DNA of 6,500 nucleotides from a bacterium. GTDB lineage: Bacteria; SZUA-79; Acidulodesulfobacterales; Acidulodesulfobacteraceae. The stretch is taken from contig JAJYYR010000044.1 in assembly GCA_021800805.1 (NCBI GenBank), positions 1 through 6,500 of the forward strand. The letters run 5' to 3'. Of this stretch, positions 1 through 5,085 are shown piece after piece (within the stretch, counting starts at the first letter, position 1; each line of letters opens with the position of its first letter). Under the pieces are notes generated by a model that was given only the letters and a program-made list of their open reading frames with translations, ran no database searches and was not told the DNA's origin. A program made the translations under genes and the position numbers.

Positions 1-46
1 ATCTTATCAGTTATTAGTGCAATTCATAACATTATTCATTCTATAT

Positions 47-122
47 TCCCCGATAGCTCAGCCGGCAGAGCAAGTGACTGTTAATCACTGGGTCGATGGT
101 TCGAATCCGTCTCGGGGAGCCA
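47..122 (+). tRNA. tRNA-Asn (anticodon GTT)
   Basis: A complete 76-base cloverleaf with an encoded CCA end is visible. The acceptor stem pairs TCCCCGA (47-53) with TCGGGGA (112-118), followed by discriminator G119 and CCA (120-122). The anticodon stem AGTGA/TCACT (73-77/85-89) encloses loop CTGTTAA with anticodon GTT at 80-82, which reads asparagine codons. The T arm is GATGG/CCGTC around TTCGAAT, with one G-T pair. The integrase gene immediately downstream shows that this tRNA is the insertion site of the mobile element. The gene stays intact because integration at a tRNA 3' end restores the sequence. Confidence 0.97.
95..122 (+). other. Probable attL core in the tRNA-Asn 3' end
   Basis: Integrases encoded next to a tRNA commonly recombine within the T arm and 3' acceptor region, which is then duplicated at the other end of the element. 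The integrase stop codon lies 15 bases from the CCA end, so this stretch is the likely crossover region. The exact core cannot be fixed because no second copy of the sequence is present in the window. This is an inference from layout, not an observed duplication. Confidence 0.45.
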
Positions 123-137
123 GTTTTAATAAGCATT

Positions 138-1217
138 TCAGGACTTCGATAAAATATCATTCTCGCCCGCTATAACAGAATTATAACACTTTTTATCAAG
201 AACCGATACTGCCTGCTTTACATGCGCCTGCGATAAATGACTATATCGTAATGTCATTTTTATATCCTTATGCCCTAATAACTCTTTGACGGTCGCCAAG
301 TCAACGCCTTTCATTACTAAACTGCTCGCAAAGGTATGCCTTAAATCGTGAAATCGAAAATCTAAAATATGCGTTTTAGCTAAAGCTCTTTGCCAGCTCT
401 TTTTTATATCGCAATAAGGTTTTAAGGTTTCAGGGTTATAAAATACATAGTCGGTTTTGATATTTCTGACTACTCCCGATAACATATCAAATAAGGTATT
501 ATTAACCGGTATTTCCCTACGCTCGCCGTTTTTGGTCTTATCTAAAAGGATAATCCGGTTCTTTAAATCTACCCTGTTCCAAGTTAAATGCAGGATCTCC
601 GATTTTCTCATTCCGGTATTTAACGCCGTTATAACGATAGGCTTTATTTCTTTATTACAAACGCTTATAAGCCTTTCTTGCTCGTCCTCTGTCAAATATC
701 TTAACCTTTTAATCTCGCCTTTTAACAGTTTAACCTTTTGAATTTCCTTTAAACCACTTTCTGATATTAAGTTCCAGTCGAGAGCTTTCGTAAACATTCT
801 TTTAATCGTCGCCGTTAATCTATTTGCATATGCGGCGGATAAATCATTTGCAATAATATTTGACTGCATTTTCTCGATTAAGGAAATATTAATTGCATTT
901 AACTTAATATTTCCGAATGTCTGTAAAAGTTTCTTTATTAGCACTTTTTGGCTCGGATAGCTTCTCAATCTGCCGTTTATGTATTCTAAATACAGTTTTG
1001 AAAGTTCCGAAAAAGTTATCTCTTTTTTTTGCTCCGCCGCCGGTTCTTGTTTTAAAATCGGCTTGCCTGTCCGGATCTGTTCCTTAAGTTCATAAACCCA
1101 GCGGTCGTAAAAAGCTTTAGCTTCCATTTTGCTTGTCGTTCCGGCGCTTTCGTAGTATCTAACACCAGCGATGCATTTATTAACCCAGAACGTTTTGCCT
1201 TGCCTATAAATGCCCAT
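138..1217 (-). CDS. int: Tyrosine recombinase, element integrase
   Basis: This 359-residue site-specific recombinase is expected to integrate and excise the element at the adjacent tRNA. The N-terminal ~50 residues (GIYRQGKTFW onward, with a KMEAKAFYDRW helix) look like an arm-site DNA-binding domain. Residues ~65-165 form a SAM-like core-binding domain, and ~170-340 are the catalytic domain. Visible catalytic residues are R204 (TGMRKSE), K229 (TKNGERREIP), H290 and R293 (HDLRH), H316 (LGHKD) and nucleophile Y325 (LRYSH). Length and domain order match complete integrases. The start is supported by an AGGGGGTG ribosome site a few bases upstream. The gene reads toward the tRNA and follows the xis-like gene with a 29-base gap, so the two are probably co-transcribed. 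Confidence 0.95.
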   Translation of the reverse strand: MGIYRQGKTFWVNKCIAGVRYYESAGTTSKMEAKAFYDRWVYELKEQIRTGKPILKQEPAAEQKKEITFSELSKLYLEYINGRLRSYPSQKVLIKKLLQTFGNIKLNAINISLIEKMQSNIIANDLSAAYANRLTATIKRMFTKALDWNLISESGLKEIQKVKLLKGEIKRLRYLTEDEQERLISVCNKEIKPIVITALNTGMRKSEILHLTWNRVDLKNRIILLDKTKNGERREIPVNNTLFDMLSGVVRNIKTDYVFYNPETLKPYCDIKKSWQRALAKTHILDFRFHDLRHTFASSLVMKGVDLATVKELLGHKDIKMTLRYSHLSQAHVKQAVSVLDKKCYNSVIAGENDILSKS

Positions 1218-1246
1218 ATTTACACCCCCTTTTCGGCATTTACGGC

Positions 1247-1438
1247 TTATTTACTTTTTTTAATTGTATCATAAGAATTTTTGTCAATCCATTCTAAAAT
1301 TTTGCTTTTTTCGAAACGTTTAGTCCGCCCTAATTTGACGTAAGGTATTTGTTTCCGATAAGTCATCTTATAAATCGTAATTTCCGCTAATCCGAGAAAT
1401 TCCGCCGTTTCTTTGGCCGTCAAAAGCTCTTTTTCCAT
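1247..1438 (-). CDS. Excisionase-like MerR/AlpA-type helix-turn-helix protein
   Basis: This 63-residue DNA-binding protein matches the small excisionase family in length and layout. The helix-turn-helix is at residues ~5-27 (LTAKETAEFLGLAEITIYKM), followed by a wing with IPYVKLGRTKRF and a closing helix (KSKILEWID). Such proteins bend DNA at att sites to favour excision, or act as AlpA-like activators of integrase genes. Its place directly upstream of int on the same strand supports either role. An AAGGAG ribosome site precedes the start. The promoter-like block at 1470-1497 and a palindrome at 1501-1515 lie just upstream. Confidence 0.85.
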   Translation of the reverse strand: MEKELLTAKETAEFLGLAEITIYKMTYRKQIPYVKLGRTKRFEKSKILEWIDKNSYDTIKKSK

Positions 1439-1469
1439 AGTTTTAATCTCCTTATTTTATTATTTATTT

Positions 1470-1497
1470 TTTATCCTATGCTTATTAAGCGAAAGCC
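1470..1497 (-). promoter_or_regulatory. Shared promoter-like block upstream of xis/int
   Basis: Read on the minus strand this is GGCTTTCGCTTAATA followed by a -10-like TAGGAT (1478-1473), about 35 bases before the xis start. The same 28-base block, with three mismatches, occurs at 4585-4612 upstream of the zinc-ribbon gene at a similar distance from its start codon. In both cases a GTCCG/CGGAC palindrome lies immediately upstream. No good -35 box is seen 17 bases before TAGGAT, so activation by a regulator is possible. Promoter function is inferred from conservation and position. Confidence 0.5.
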
Positions 1498-1500
1498 ATT

Positions 1501-1515
1501 GTCCGCAAAACGGAC
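1501..1515. repeat. GTCCGCAAAACGGAC palindrome, copy 1
   Basis: The 5-bp arms GTCCG/CGGAC enclose loop CAAAA. Identical 15-mers occur at 5049-5063 and, on the minus strand, at 4225-4239; a variant is at 4619-4633. This copy overlaps the left arm of the 20-bp inverted repeat and sits upstream of the xis promoter-like block. It may be an operator, a recombinase site or an RNA hairpin. Confidence 0.85.
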
Positions 1516-1664
1516 GAAAAAAAACAGGCTATTAAGGCTTTGTTTTTTTGGTTAATGGTTTTATACCTGTTCGCCCCGTTCCTCGCCTCTACGGTCAAAT
1601 TTGAAAGGATTTAAAAAGGTTTTTAACTTGGAAAAAAAAGTATCCGGCAGGCATTAGATTTTTT

Positions 1665-1688
1665 GCACTGCGGACAATGGCTTTCGCT
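1665..1688 (+). promoter_or_regulatory. GCGGAC site and GGCTTTCGCT element before the rightward operon
   Basis: GCGGAC (1670-1675) is followed by AATGGCTTTCGCT, the same order as in the leftward xis control region. A weak -10-like TATAGA follows at 1699-1704, and the first gene of the operon starts at 1738 after an AGAGAGGT ribosome site. This suggests mirror-image promoters driving xis/int and the 1738-2918 operon. The promoter assignment is tentative because no consensus -35 box is visible. Confidence 0.4.
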
Positions 1689-1737
1689 ATTACCTGTATA
1701 GAAATTTAATTAACTTTAAAAAGAGAGGTATTAAACT

Positions 1738-2109
1738 ATGGAAAGTCAAGAAATGAAAGAGGTTGAAAAACGTATCGAGACTAAATTTAAAGAAAATCAA
1801 GACAGGATTTTTAAAAAAGCTTTAGCGTTTTATAAAAAGAAAATTTTGACGAGAAAAAGGAATAAAAATAAAAGTTTCGACGAAATAATGAGAACCGCCG
1901 CATTTAAGCCGGTAAAAAAATACGGTTCTTTCAGTCTTAATTTCTATCAAATTTTTGAGATAGAAATAAATAACATAATGGGAAAATTGTTTCTTGATAG
2001 CATAGTAAATCCGTTAAAAATCAATGAAACAGATGAATTAGAATGGTATTTAAGAATTAGAAAGCATTATGCGGATTTTATTATTCAAATGATAAAGAAG
2101 GAGTATTAA
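1738..2109 (+). CDS. Hypothetical basic helical protein
   Basis: I do not recognise this 123-residue protein. It is rich in lysine and arginine, particularly at residues 1-50 (for example KKKILTRKRNKNK), and is predicted to be mostly helical, with no cysteines, signal peptide or membrane segment. The basic first half would suit nucleic-acid binding, and the second half (SFSLNFYQIFEIEINNIMG onward) looks like a compact helical domain. It is preceded by an AGAGAGGT ribosome site. It ends two bases before the start of the replication-relaxation-like gene, whose ribosome site lies inside this gene's 3' end, so the two are translationally linked. A role as accessory partner in replication or mobilization is only a guess from this linkage. 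Confidence 0.8.
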   Translation: MESQEMKEVEKRIETKFKENQDRIFKKALAFYKKKILTRKRNKNKSFDEIMRTAAFKPVKKYGSFSLNFYQIFEIEINNIMGKLFLDSIVNPLKINETDELEWYLRIRKHYADFIIQMIKKEY

Positions 2110-2111
2110 TA

Positions 2112-2918
2112 ATGAAATCATTATTAAATTTTAACAAAAAAGATAAGAAGTATATAGAATTACAAAACGACGATAAATTACTGCTTTCTTTCATTGCAAA
2201 AAATAAATATATAGACGACATCGCCGCTAAAATTCTACTCAATAAAAAAAATAACAGGGCTTTTTGGCGCCGGATTAGAAAGCTAAAAGAATACGGATAT
2301 ATCAGAAAATCAAAAGTAATTATAACATCTGCAAATTGGGGCGTTAAACCGCCTTTGGTTACAGTTTTTAGTCTTGATAGCGCCGGTTGCGATTTATATC
2401 ACGTAAAAAAAATAAAGACTGTAGGAATACAAGGGGAACACTTAAAACACAATCTTTTTGTGCGTCGAGTCGCTGTTATTTTAGAAAAAATAAAAGCAAA
2501 CGGCGAGCCATTTGACTATGAAGTTGAAGCTGTTCTTGACGAATATTCAGACAAAATTTATATCGATAAAATTAATAAATACAAGATACGCCCGGATATT
2601 TTTTTATCGCTTTTTAACATATTATTTGAAATAGAATTGACTGTCAAACCTGACAAAAATCATTATGGTAAGCGTCTTTTTTGGTCGCAATATCTCAAGG
2701 AATACGATAAGACTGTTTGGCTTGTTGAGAATCAAAACGATAAAGAAAAGTTAATAAAAATCTTTTCAAATTATGCCGGTGAAAGTTTTAAATATGATCC
2801 CGTTCTCGACAAAAAAATGATTTTTTCGGACGTCTTAAATAAAAATTTAATCATAGTTTTAGACGATTTTTTTGCTAATCCCGAAGTATTTTTGAAACGT
2901 TGGACTGGACTAAATTAA
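2112..2918 (+). CDS. Replication-relaxation-like winged-helix protein
   Basis: This 268-residue protein resembles the replication-relaxation family of plasmids and integrative elements. Residues ~18-70 look like a winged helix (DDKLLLSFIAKNKYID, then RRIRKLKEYGYI). GEHLKHNLFV at 108-117 matches the histidine-containing helix before the second domain. The second domain carries RPD (160-162), FEIEL (172-176) and K179, followed by KRLFWSQYLKEY, the arrangement typical of the family's C-terminal half. The RPD-ExE-K spacing also resembles a PD-(D/E)xK nuclease core, but this is speculative. The ribosome site GAAGGAG lies inside the upstream gene, and a strong terminator follows the stop codon. Family members are linked to plasmid replication or mobilization, and the repeat-rich gap downstream would be a natural target. 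The assignment is by motif pattern only. Confidence 0.5.
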   Translation: MKSLLNFNKKDKKYIELQNDDKLLLSFIAKNKYIDDIAAKILLNKKNNRAFWRRIRKLKEYGYIRKSKVIITSANWGVKPPLVTVFSLDSAGCDLYHVKKIKTVGIQGEHLKHNLFVRRVAVILEKIKANGEPFDYEVEAVLDEYSDKIYIDKINKYKIRPDIFLSLFNILFEIELTVKPDKNHYGKRLFWSQYLKEYDKTVWLVENQNDKEKLIKIFSNYAGESFKYDPVLDKKMIFSDVLNKNLIIVLDDFFANPEVFLKRWTGLN

Positions 2919-2940
2919 GAAGTTTTTTGTTATTTTTTAG

Positions 2941-2973
2941 CGCCGGAAATTAATTTTATCCGGCGTTTTTTTT
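2941..2973 (+). terminator. Intrinsic terminator of the 1738-2918 operon
   Basis: A 7-bp GC-rich stem, CGCCGGA (2941-2947) with TCCGGCG (2959-2965), encloses an 11-base AT-rich loop and is followed by eight T residues (2966-2973). It starts 23 bases after the stop codon of the replication-relaxation-like gene. Confidence 0.93.
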
Positions 2974-3303
2974 GCGTAAAATCGATTTTAAGCCCGCCTA
3001 TTTTTAACCTGATAGTAAACGTCATAAACGAAAAAAACAAGCCTTAAAATTGAAATTTGAAAGCCGTTTTTGAATAAAAAAAGTGTCGAAAATAGACGGT
3101 TACCTACTATATTTACCTTATGCATATAAAAATACAGTAGTTTGTATATGTTAAGTATTTAATTTTACATAAAAATCAATAAAAAAATAATTATAGAAAC
3201 TTGTATGTGTGTTTGTTTTGTTTTTTATTTCAATTTAGTGCGCCTGCGGCGGATTTTATTTTAAGCTCTTATCGTATTTTTTAGATTTATCCGTCCGTTT
3301 TTT

Positions 3304-3506
3304 TCGTGTTAAGTCTATCGATAAATCTGAAAGTCGCACGCCTCAGGCATGACTAATTTTATTTAATTTTTTTCTGTGAACTTATCGGATTATTTTTTTA
3401 TCAGGCGGTATGATTTTTTACGAACTTATCGTATAAAAAATTAAACAAAATAACTCACACCGTCGGCTACAAGGGGGCGTATGATTTATCAACAGACTTA
3501 ACACGA
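3304..3506. repeat. 24-base inverted repeat in the non-coding region
   Basis: Arms 3304-3327 and 3483-3506 are complementary over 24 bases with two mismatches; the shared core is TCGTGTTAAGTCT and GATAAATC. They enclose 155 bases that contain both GAACTTATCG repeats. The left arm also forms a shorter 9-bp stem with 3283-3291 (AGATTTATC with GATAAATCT), so alternative foldings are possible. Confidence 0.8.
3378..3431 (+). repeat. Direct repeats GAACTTATCG
   Basis: GAACTTATCG occurs at 3378-3387 and 3422-3431, 44 bases apart, with a related CTCTTATCG at 3266-3274. Each is followed by an AT-rich run. The copy at 3422 is also part of a hairpin, TACGA-ACTTA-TCGTA. They might be protein-binding iterons, but two or three copies are too few to be sure. 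Confidence 0.5.
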
Positions 3507-3518
3507 CTACGACGGGGC

Positions 3519-3539
3519 GGGACACTCTAAAGGTGTCCC
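3519..3539. repeat. GGGACAC/GTGTCCC hairpin
   Basis: A perfect 7-bp stem encloses loop TCTAAAG. Neither strand has a T-run after the stem, so it does not look like a terminator. A single-strand origin, oriT hairpin or RNA stem-loop would fit better. Confidence 0.7.
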
Positions 3540-3591
3540 TTAAAAATTGAAAAAAGATTATAAAAAGCTTTAGATTTTTAAAAAATAAAAA

Positions 3592-3603
3592 CGCTTTGCG
3601 GAC
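3592..3603 (-). repeat. GTCCGC site after the stop of the 131-aa gene
   Basis: On the minus strand the 131-aa gene stop TAA is followed by TCCT and then GTCCGCAAAGCG and a T-rich run. This forms a very short CGC/GCG stem with a T-tail, which might give weak termination. The motif CCTGTCCGCAAA also occurs after the stop of the 63-aa gene, and TTCTGTCCGCAAA after that of the 104-aa gene. Confidence 0.6.
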
Positions 3604-3607
3604 AGGA

Positions 3608-4003
3608 TTAAGATTTATATTTATCGACGAAATCGCAAAGGATTTTATATATTTCTTTTTGATTATTTCCTGCGGATTCTTGAATTTGAAAAATAGCCGG
3701 CAAAGAATAAAATAAAAGATAAATATCTGCGTTTATTTTATACCCTTTTACTTCTAAAATCCTTAAGGCTTCGCCCGCCGCATATTCCATTTTTTGTTTT
3801 GTTTTATGGATTAATGCTTCAATGGACGTCTCGTCCAGTATTTTATCAAGTAATTCAAAAACAAGGCGGTCGATATCCGCCTGTAATTCGTCTATTAGGC
3901 CGATTATATGGTCGTTTTCTTTATGGATAGTCAGGAGCTTTAAAATATGTAATTCACAATGAATATGCTCGATAATCTTTGTTATTTCGTCGTGATTAAA
4001 CAT
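3608..4003 (-). CDS. Hypothetical helical protein
   Basis: I do not recognise this 131-residue protein. It appears entirely alpha-helical, with an acidic amphipathic stretch at ~30-65 (IIGLIDELQADIDRLVFELLDKILDE) suggesting a coiled coil or helical bundle. It has no signal peptide or membrane segment. Its ATG overlaps the stop codon of the upstream 58-aa gene by one base (TAATG), and its ribosome site AGGGAG lies inside that gene, so the two are translationally coupled. Such coupling often marks proteins acting together, but no known pair is recognisable. A GTCCGC motif follows the stop within four bases. Confidence 0.8.
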   Translation of the reverse strand: MFNHDEITKIIEHIHCELHILKLLTIHKENDHIIGLIDELQADIDRLVFELLDKILDETSIEALIHKTKQKMEYAAGEALRILEVKGYKINADIYLLFYSLPAIFQIQESAGNNQKEIYKILCDFVDKYKS

Positions 4004-4179
4004 TATAGGGACTCCCTTAAATTATTATAGAAAAGAATATTAAGCAAAGCTCCGGCTTTCTCGTCAATAGTAAGCCGGTCAAAGTATTCGTGCAAAAGAT
4101 AAAATTCGGTCATAGACTTTTCGTTTACGGCTTTATAGAACCGCAGGACAAACTCATTGACTTTGCAATTATCGGTCAT
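4003..4179 (-). CDS. Small hypothetical protein, coupled to the 131-aa gene
   Basis: This 58-residue open reading frame begins MTDNCKVNEFVLRFYKAV and ends YNNLRESL. It has a good ribosome site (AGAGGTGG) seven bases before its ATG. The stop TAA shares its last base with the start of the 131-aa gene. The protein looks helical, with alternating acidic and aromatic residues, and has no recognised motif. The strong ribosome site and exact start-stop overlap are the main evidence that it is real. A GTCCGCAAAACGGAC palindrome lies about 46 bases upstream. Confidence 0.72.
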   Translation of the reverse strand: MTDNCKVNEFVLRFYKAVNEKSMTEFYLLHEYFDRLTIDEKAGALLNILFYNNLRESL

Positions 4180-4224
4180 TTTCCACCTCTTTTTTTAAAA
4201 TTAATTATTGATTAAAAATAGTTT

Positions 4225-4239
4225 GTCCGTTTTGCGGAC
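4225..4239. repeat. GTCCGCAAAACGGAC palindrome, copy 2 (minus strand)
   Basis: This copy lies between the stop of the zinc-ribbon gene (TAA then CTTTCT then GTCCGC, minus strand) and the start of the 58-aa gene. It has the same orientation relative to transcription as the copy at 5049-5063, which also lies in a co-directional intergenic gap. Confidence 0.85.
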
Positions 4240-4245
4240 AGAAAG

Positions 4246-4560
4246 TTAAAAAGCGTTAAAAGCAAGATAATCTCGAAGTTGCAGTAATTTATCGTGAGAA
4301 CCGCAAGCTTCGCAAACTTTAGTATCAGAACATAAAGCAATATCGCCGCAGGAACTACAAAAGCATGCGTTCTTAACTGTTGTAGTAATACCGTCCTGAA
4401 CTTTTACATTCAATAGACGTCCGGGAATCGGATAAGCCGTTCCCTTAACATAAAATTTTAAATCCTTTAAACTATTCCAAGAACCGCAAATAAGGCAAGC
4501 ATTGCCTTTTTCCACTAAAGCCCCGTCGTGCCAGCAGAACATAACATCTTTAATATCCAT
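4246..4560 (-). CDS. Cysteine-rich zinc-ribbon-like protein
   Basis: This 104-residue protein has nine cysteines, most in CxxC pairs: C22-x2-C25 (CLIC), C68-x2-C71 (CSSC) and C83-x2-C86 (CEAC), plus C9, C66 and C77. This pattern indicates one or two structural zinc sites, as in zinc ribbons that mediate nucleic-acid or protein contacts. It has no signal peptide. The N-terminal part (MFCWHDGALVEKG, then CLICGSWNSL) and the C-terminal part (VCEACGSHDKLLQL) look like two similar knuckles, perhaps an internal duplication. An AAGGGGG ribosome site precedes the start, and the shared promoter-like block is about 25 bases upstream. I do not recognise a specific family. Cytoplasmic regulator or accessory protein is a guess. 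Confidence 0.82.
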   Translation of the reverse strand: MDIKDVMFCWHDGALVEKGNACLICGSWNSLKDLKFYVKGTAYPIPGRLLNVKVQDGITTTVKNACFCSSCGDIALCSDTKVCEACGSHDKLLQLRDYLAFNAF

Positions 4561-4584
4561 AATAACCCCCTTAATTTAATTAAA

Positions 4585-4612
4585 TTTATCCTATATGTAT
4601 TAAGCGAAAGCC
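4585..4612 (-). promoter_or_regulatory. Shared promoter-like block upstream of the zinc-ribbon gene
   Basis: This is the second copy of the 28-base block seen at 1470-1497, 25 of 28 bases identical. On the minus strand it reads GGCTTTCGCTTAATA, then a -10-like TAGGAT (4593-4588), then the zinc-ribbon start 28 bases on. A GTCCG/CGGAC palindrome (4619-4633) lies immediately upstream, as in the xis copy. The conserved pair suggests that both genes answer to the same regulator. Confidence 0.5.
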
Positions 4613-4618
4613 GGATTT

Positions 4619-4633
4619 GTCCGATAAGCGGAC
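4619..4633. repeat. GTCCGATAAGCGGAC palindrome variant
   Basis: It has the same GTCCG/CGGAC arms as the three identical palindromes, with a different loop. It lies upstream of the leftward promoter-like block. A second GCGGAC follows at 4675-4680, preceded by TTTTTCTTGGATA and AAAACGCACG, the repeat unit seen again after 5758. Confidence 0.8.
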
Positions 4634-4648
4634 GAGGACGATTTATTT

Positions 4649-4680
4649 TTTTCTTGGATATAAAAAAACGCACGGCGGAC
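4649..4680 (+). repeat. Short copy of the CTTGGA...CGC-N3-GCGGAC unit
   Basis: The order T-run, CTTGGATA (4653-4660), A-run, CGCACG, GCGGAC (4675-4680) matches the longer units at 5813-5874 and 5902-5965, with a shorter middle. The conserved ends and variable spacing suggest a dispersed repeat family. Confidence 0.6.
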
Positions 4681-4770
4681 AAATAAAATCTTATATCCTA
4701 AAACAATCTATAAGCGGATATAAACATTATTTTTTTACTAAAAAAATATTAAAAAACTTGTATTTTTTAC

Positions 4771-4799
4771 TTGACTTTTTACTTAAAATATCCTATAAT
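4771..4799 (+). promoter_or_regulatory. Sigma-70-type promoter for the 4854-5757 genes
   Basis: TTGACT (4771-4776) and a perfect TATAAT (4794-4799) are separated by 17 bases, a near-consensus housekeeping promoter in an AT-rich context. Transcription would begin around 4806 and read into the 63-aa gene and then the second recombinase. Confidence 0.88.
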
Positions 4800-4853
4800 A
4801 TTATTAAAGGATATAGAGTAAATTAACGATAATTTAAAAAAGGGGTCGGGAAA

Positions 4854-5045
4854 ATGGAAACAACAACGGAAAAAGTAAATCAGATTTTCATTAACGTTTT
4901 GCAAAAGAGAAAAGAGAATCTTAAAAACCTTAGATGCGAAAGTTGCATGTGGTTTAATAAAGAGTTTTTGAATTGCAAGAGGTTTGATATCGAAAAGCCC
5001 GAAATGAATTGTCCTAAATATATGGAAATATGGAAACAAATTTAA
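4854..5045 (+). CDS. Small four-cysteine protein
   Basis: This 63-residue protein has a helical N-terminal half (VNQIFINVLQKRKENLKNL) and four cysteines spaced C28-x2-C31-x9-C41-x11-C53 (CESC, LNCK, MNCP). This fits a single zinc-binding module or possibly an iron-sulfur site; I do not recognise the family. It follows the strong promoter by about 50 bases, has an AAGGGG-type ribosome site and lies 40 bases before the short recombinase gene. Co-transcription suggests a recombination accessory or regulator, but that is inference from position only. Its stop is followed by CCT and the GTCCGCAAAACGGAC palindrome. Confidence 0.75.
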   Translation: METTTEKVNQIFINVLQKRKENLKNLRCESCMWFNKEFLNCKRFDIEKPEMNCPKYMEIWKQI

Positions 5046-5048
5046 CCT

Positions 5049-5063
5049 GTCCGCAAAACGGAC
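5049..5063. repeat. GTCCGCAAAACGGAC palindrome, copy 3
   Basis: This copy lies three bases after the stop of the 63-aa gene and 22 bases before the start of the short recombinase, just ahead of its AAGGAG ribosome site. As RNA it would form a 5-bp hairpin in the intergenic part of the message, where it could affect processing or translation. Confidence 0.85.
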
Positions 5064-5085
5064 ATTAAAAAAAGGAGCTGGAAAA

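Larger units (their letters stand above)
1488..1688. repeat. 20-bp perfect inverted repeat in the divergent control region
   Basis: The arms are 1488-1507 and 1669-1688 and are exactly complementary; the right arm reads TGCGGACAATGGCTTTCGCT. They are separated by 161 bases and lie between the leftward xis/int genes and the rightward operon starting at 1738. Each arm carries GCGGAC and the GGCTTTCGCT part of the promoter-like block facing outward. The pair could be symmetric operator/promoter sites for divergent transcription, or recombination sites bounding an invertible segment. The enclosed DNA (1508-1668) holds no gene. It includes a CTTGGA-containing stretch at 1627-1632. Confidence 0.85.
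2974..3605. other. Long gene-free, repeat-rich region; candidate origin
   Basis: No credible open reading frame was found on either strand. The first part (to about 3230) is very AT-rich, with a loose inverted repeat CTACT/AGTAG (3104-3108/3136-3140). The second part carries CGCC-TGC-GGCG (3241-3251), a 24-base inverted repeat (3304-3506), two GAACTTATCG copies (3378-3387, 3422-3431) with a related CTCTTATCG at 3266-3274, two GTATGATTT-like stretches (3408-3417 and 3479-3487) and a GGGACAC hairpin (3519-3539). AT-rich DNA with nested repeats next to a replication-relaxation-like gene fits a replication or transfer origin. An unrecognised structured RNA is an alternative. Confidence 0.4.

Noticed and set aside
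457..741. 94-residue plus-strand open frame
   Set aside because: It is antisense to the catalytic domain of the integrase, has no ribosome site and its composition reflects the opposite strand.
1554..1613. 19-codon plus-strand frame in the control region (MVLYLFAPF...)
   Set aside because: It is too short, lacks a clear ribosome site and lies inside the inverted-repeat spacer.
3304..3506. Integron attC site, because GTTAAGT and ACTTAAC fit GTTRRRY and RYYYAAC
   Set aside because: The two boxes are in the reverse order from attC (GTT... first, ...AAC last). The short recombinase also shows no obvious integron-integrase-specific insertion between the lysine region and HALRH.
4617..4826. 69-residue plus-strand open frame starting at TTG inside a palindrome
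   Set aside because: It has a rare start codon with no ribosome site, runs through the repeat unit and the sigma-70 promoter, and encodes only low-complexity Lys/Ile/Tyr/Phe sequence.
4779..5039. 86-residue minus-strand open frame
   Set aside because: It is antisense to the four-cysteine gene and overlaps the promoter. The plus-strand gene has the promoter and ribosome site.
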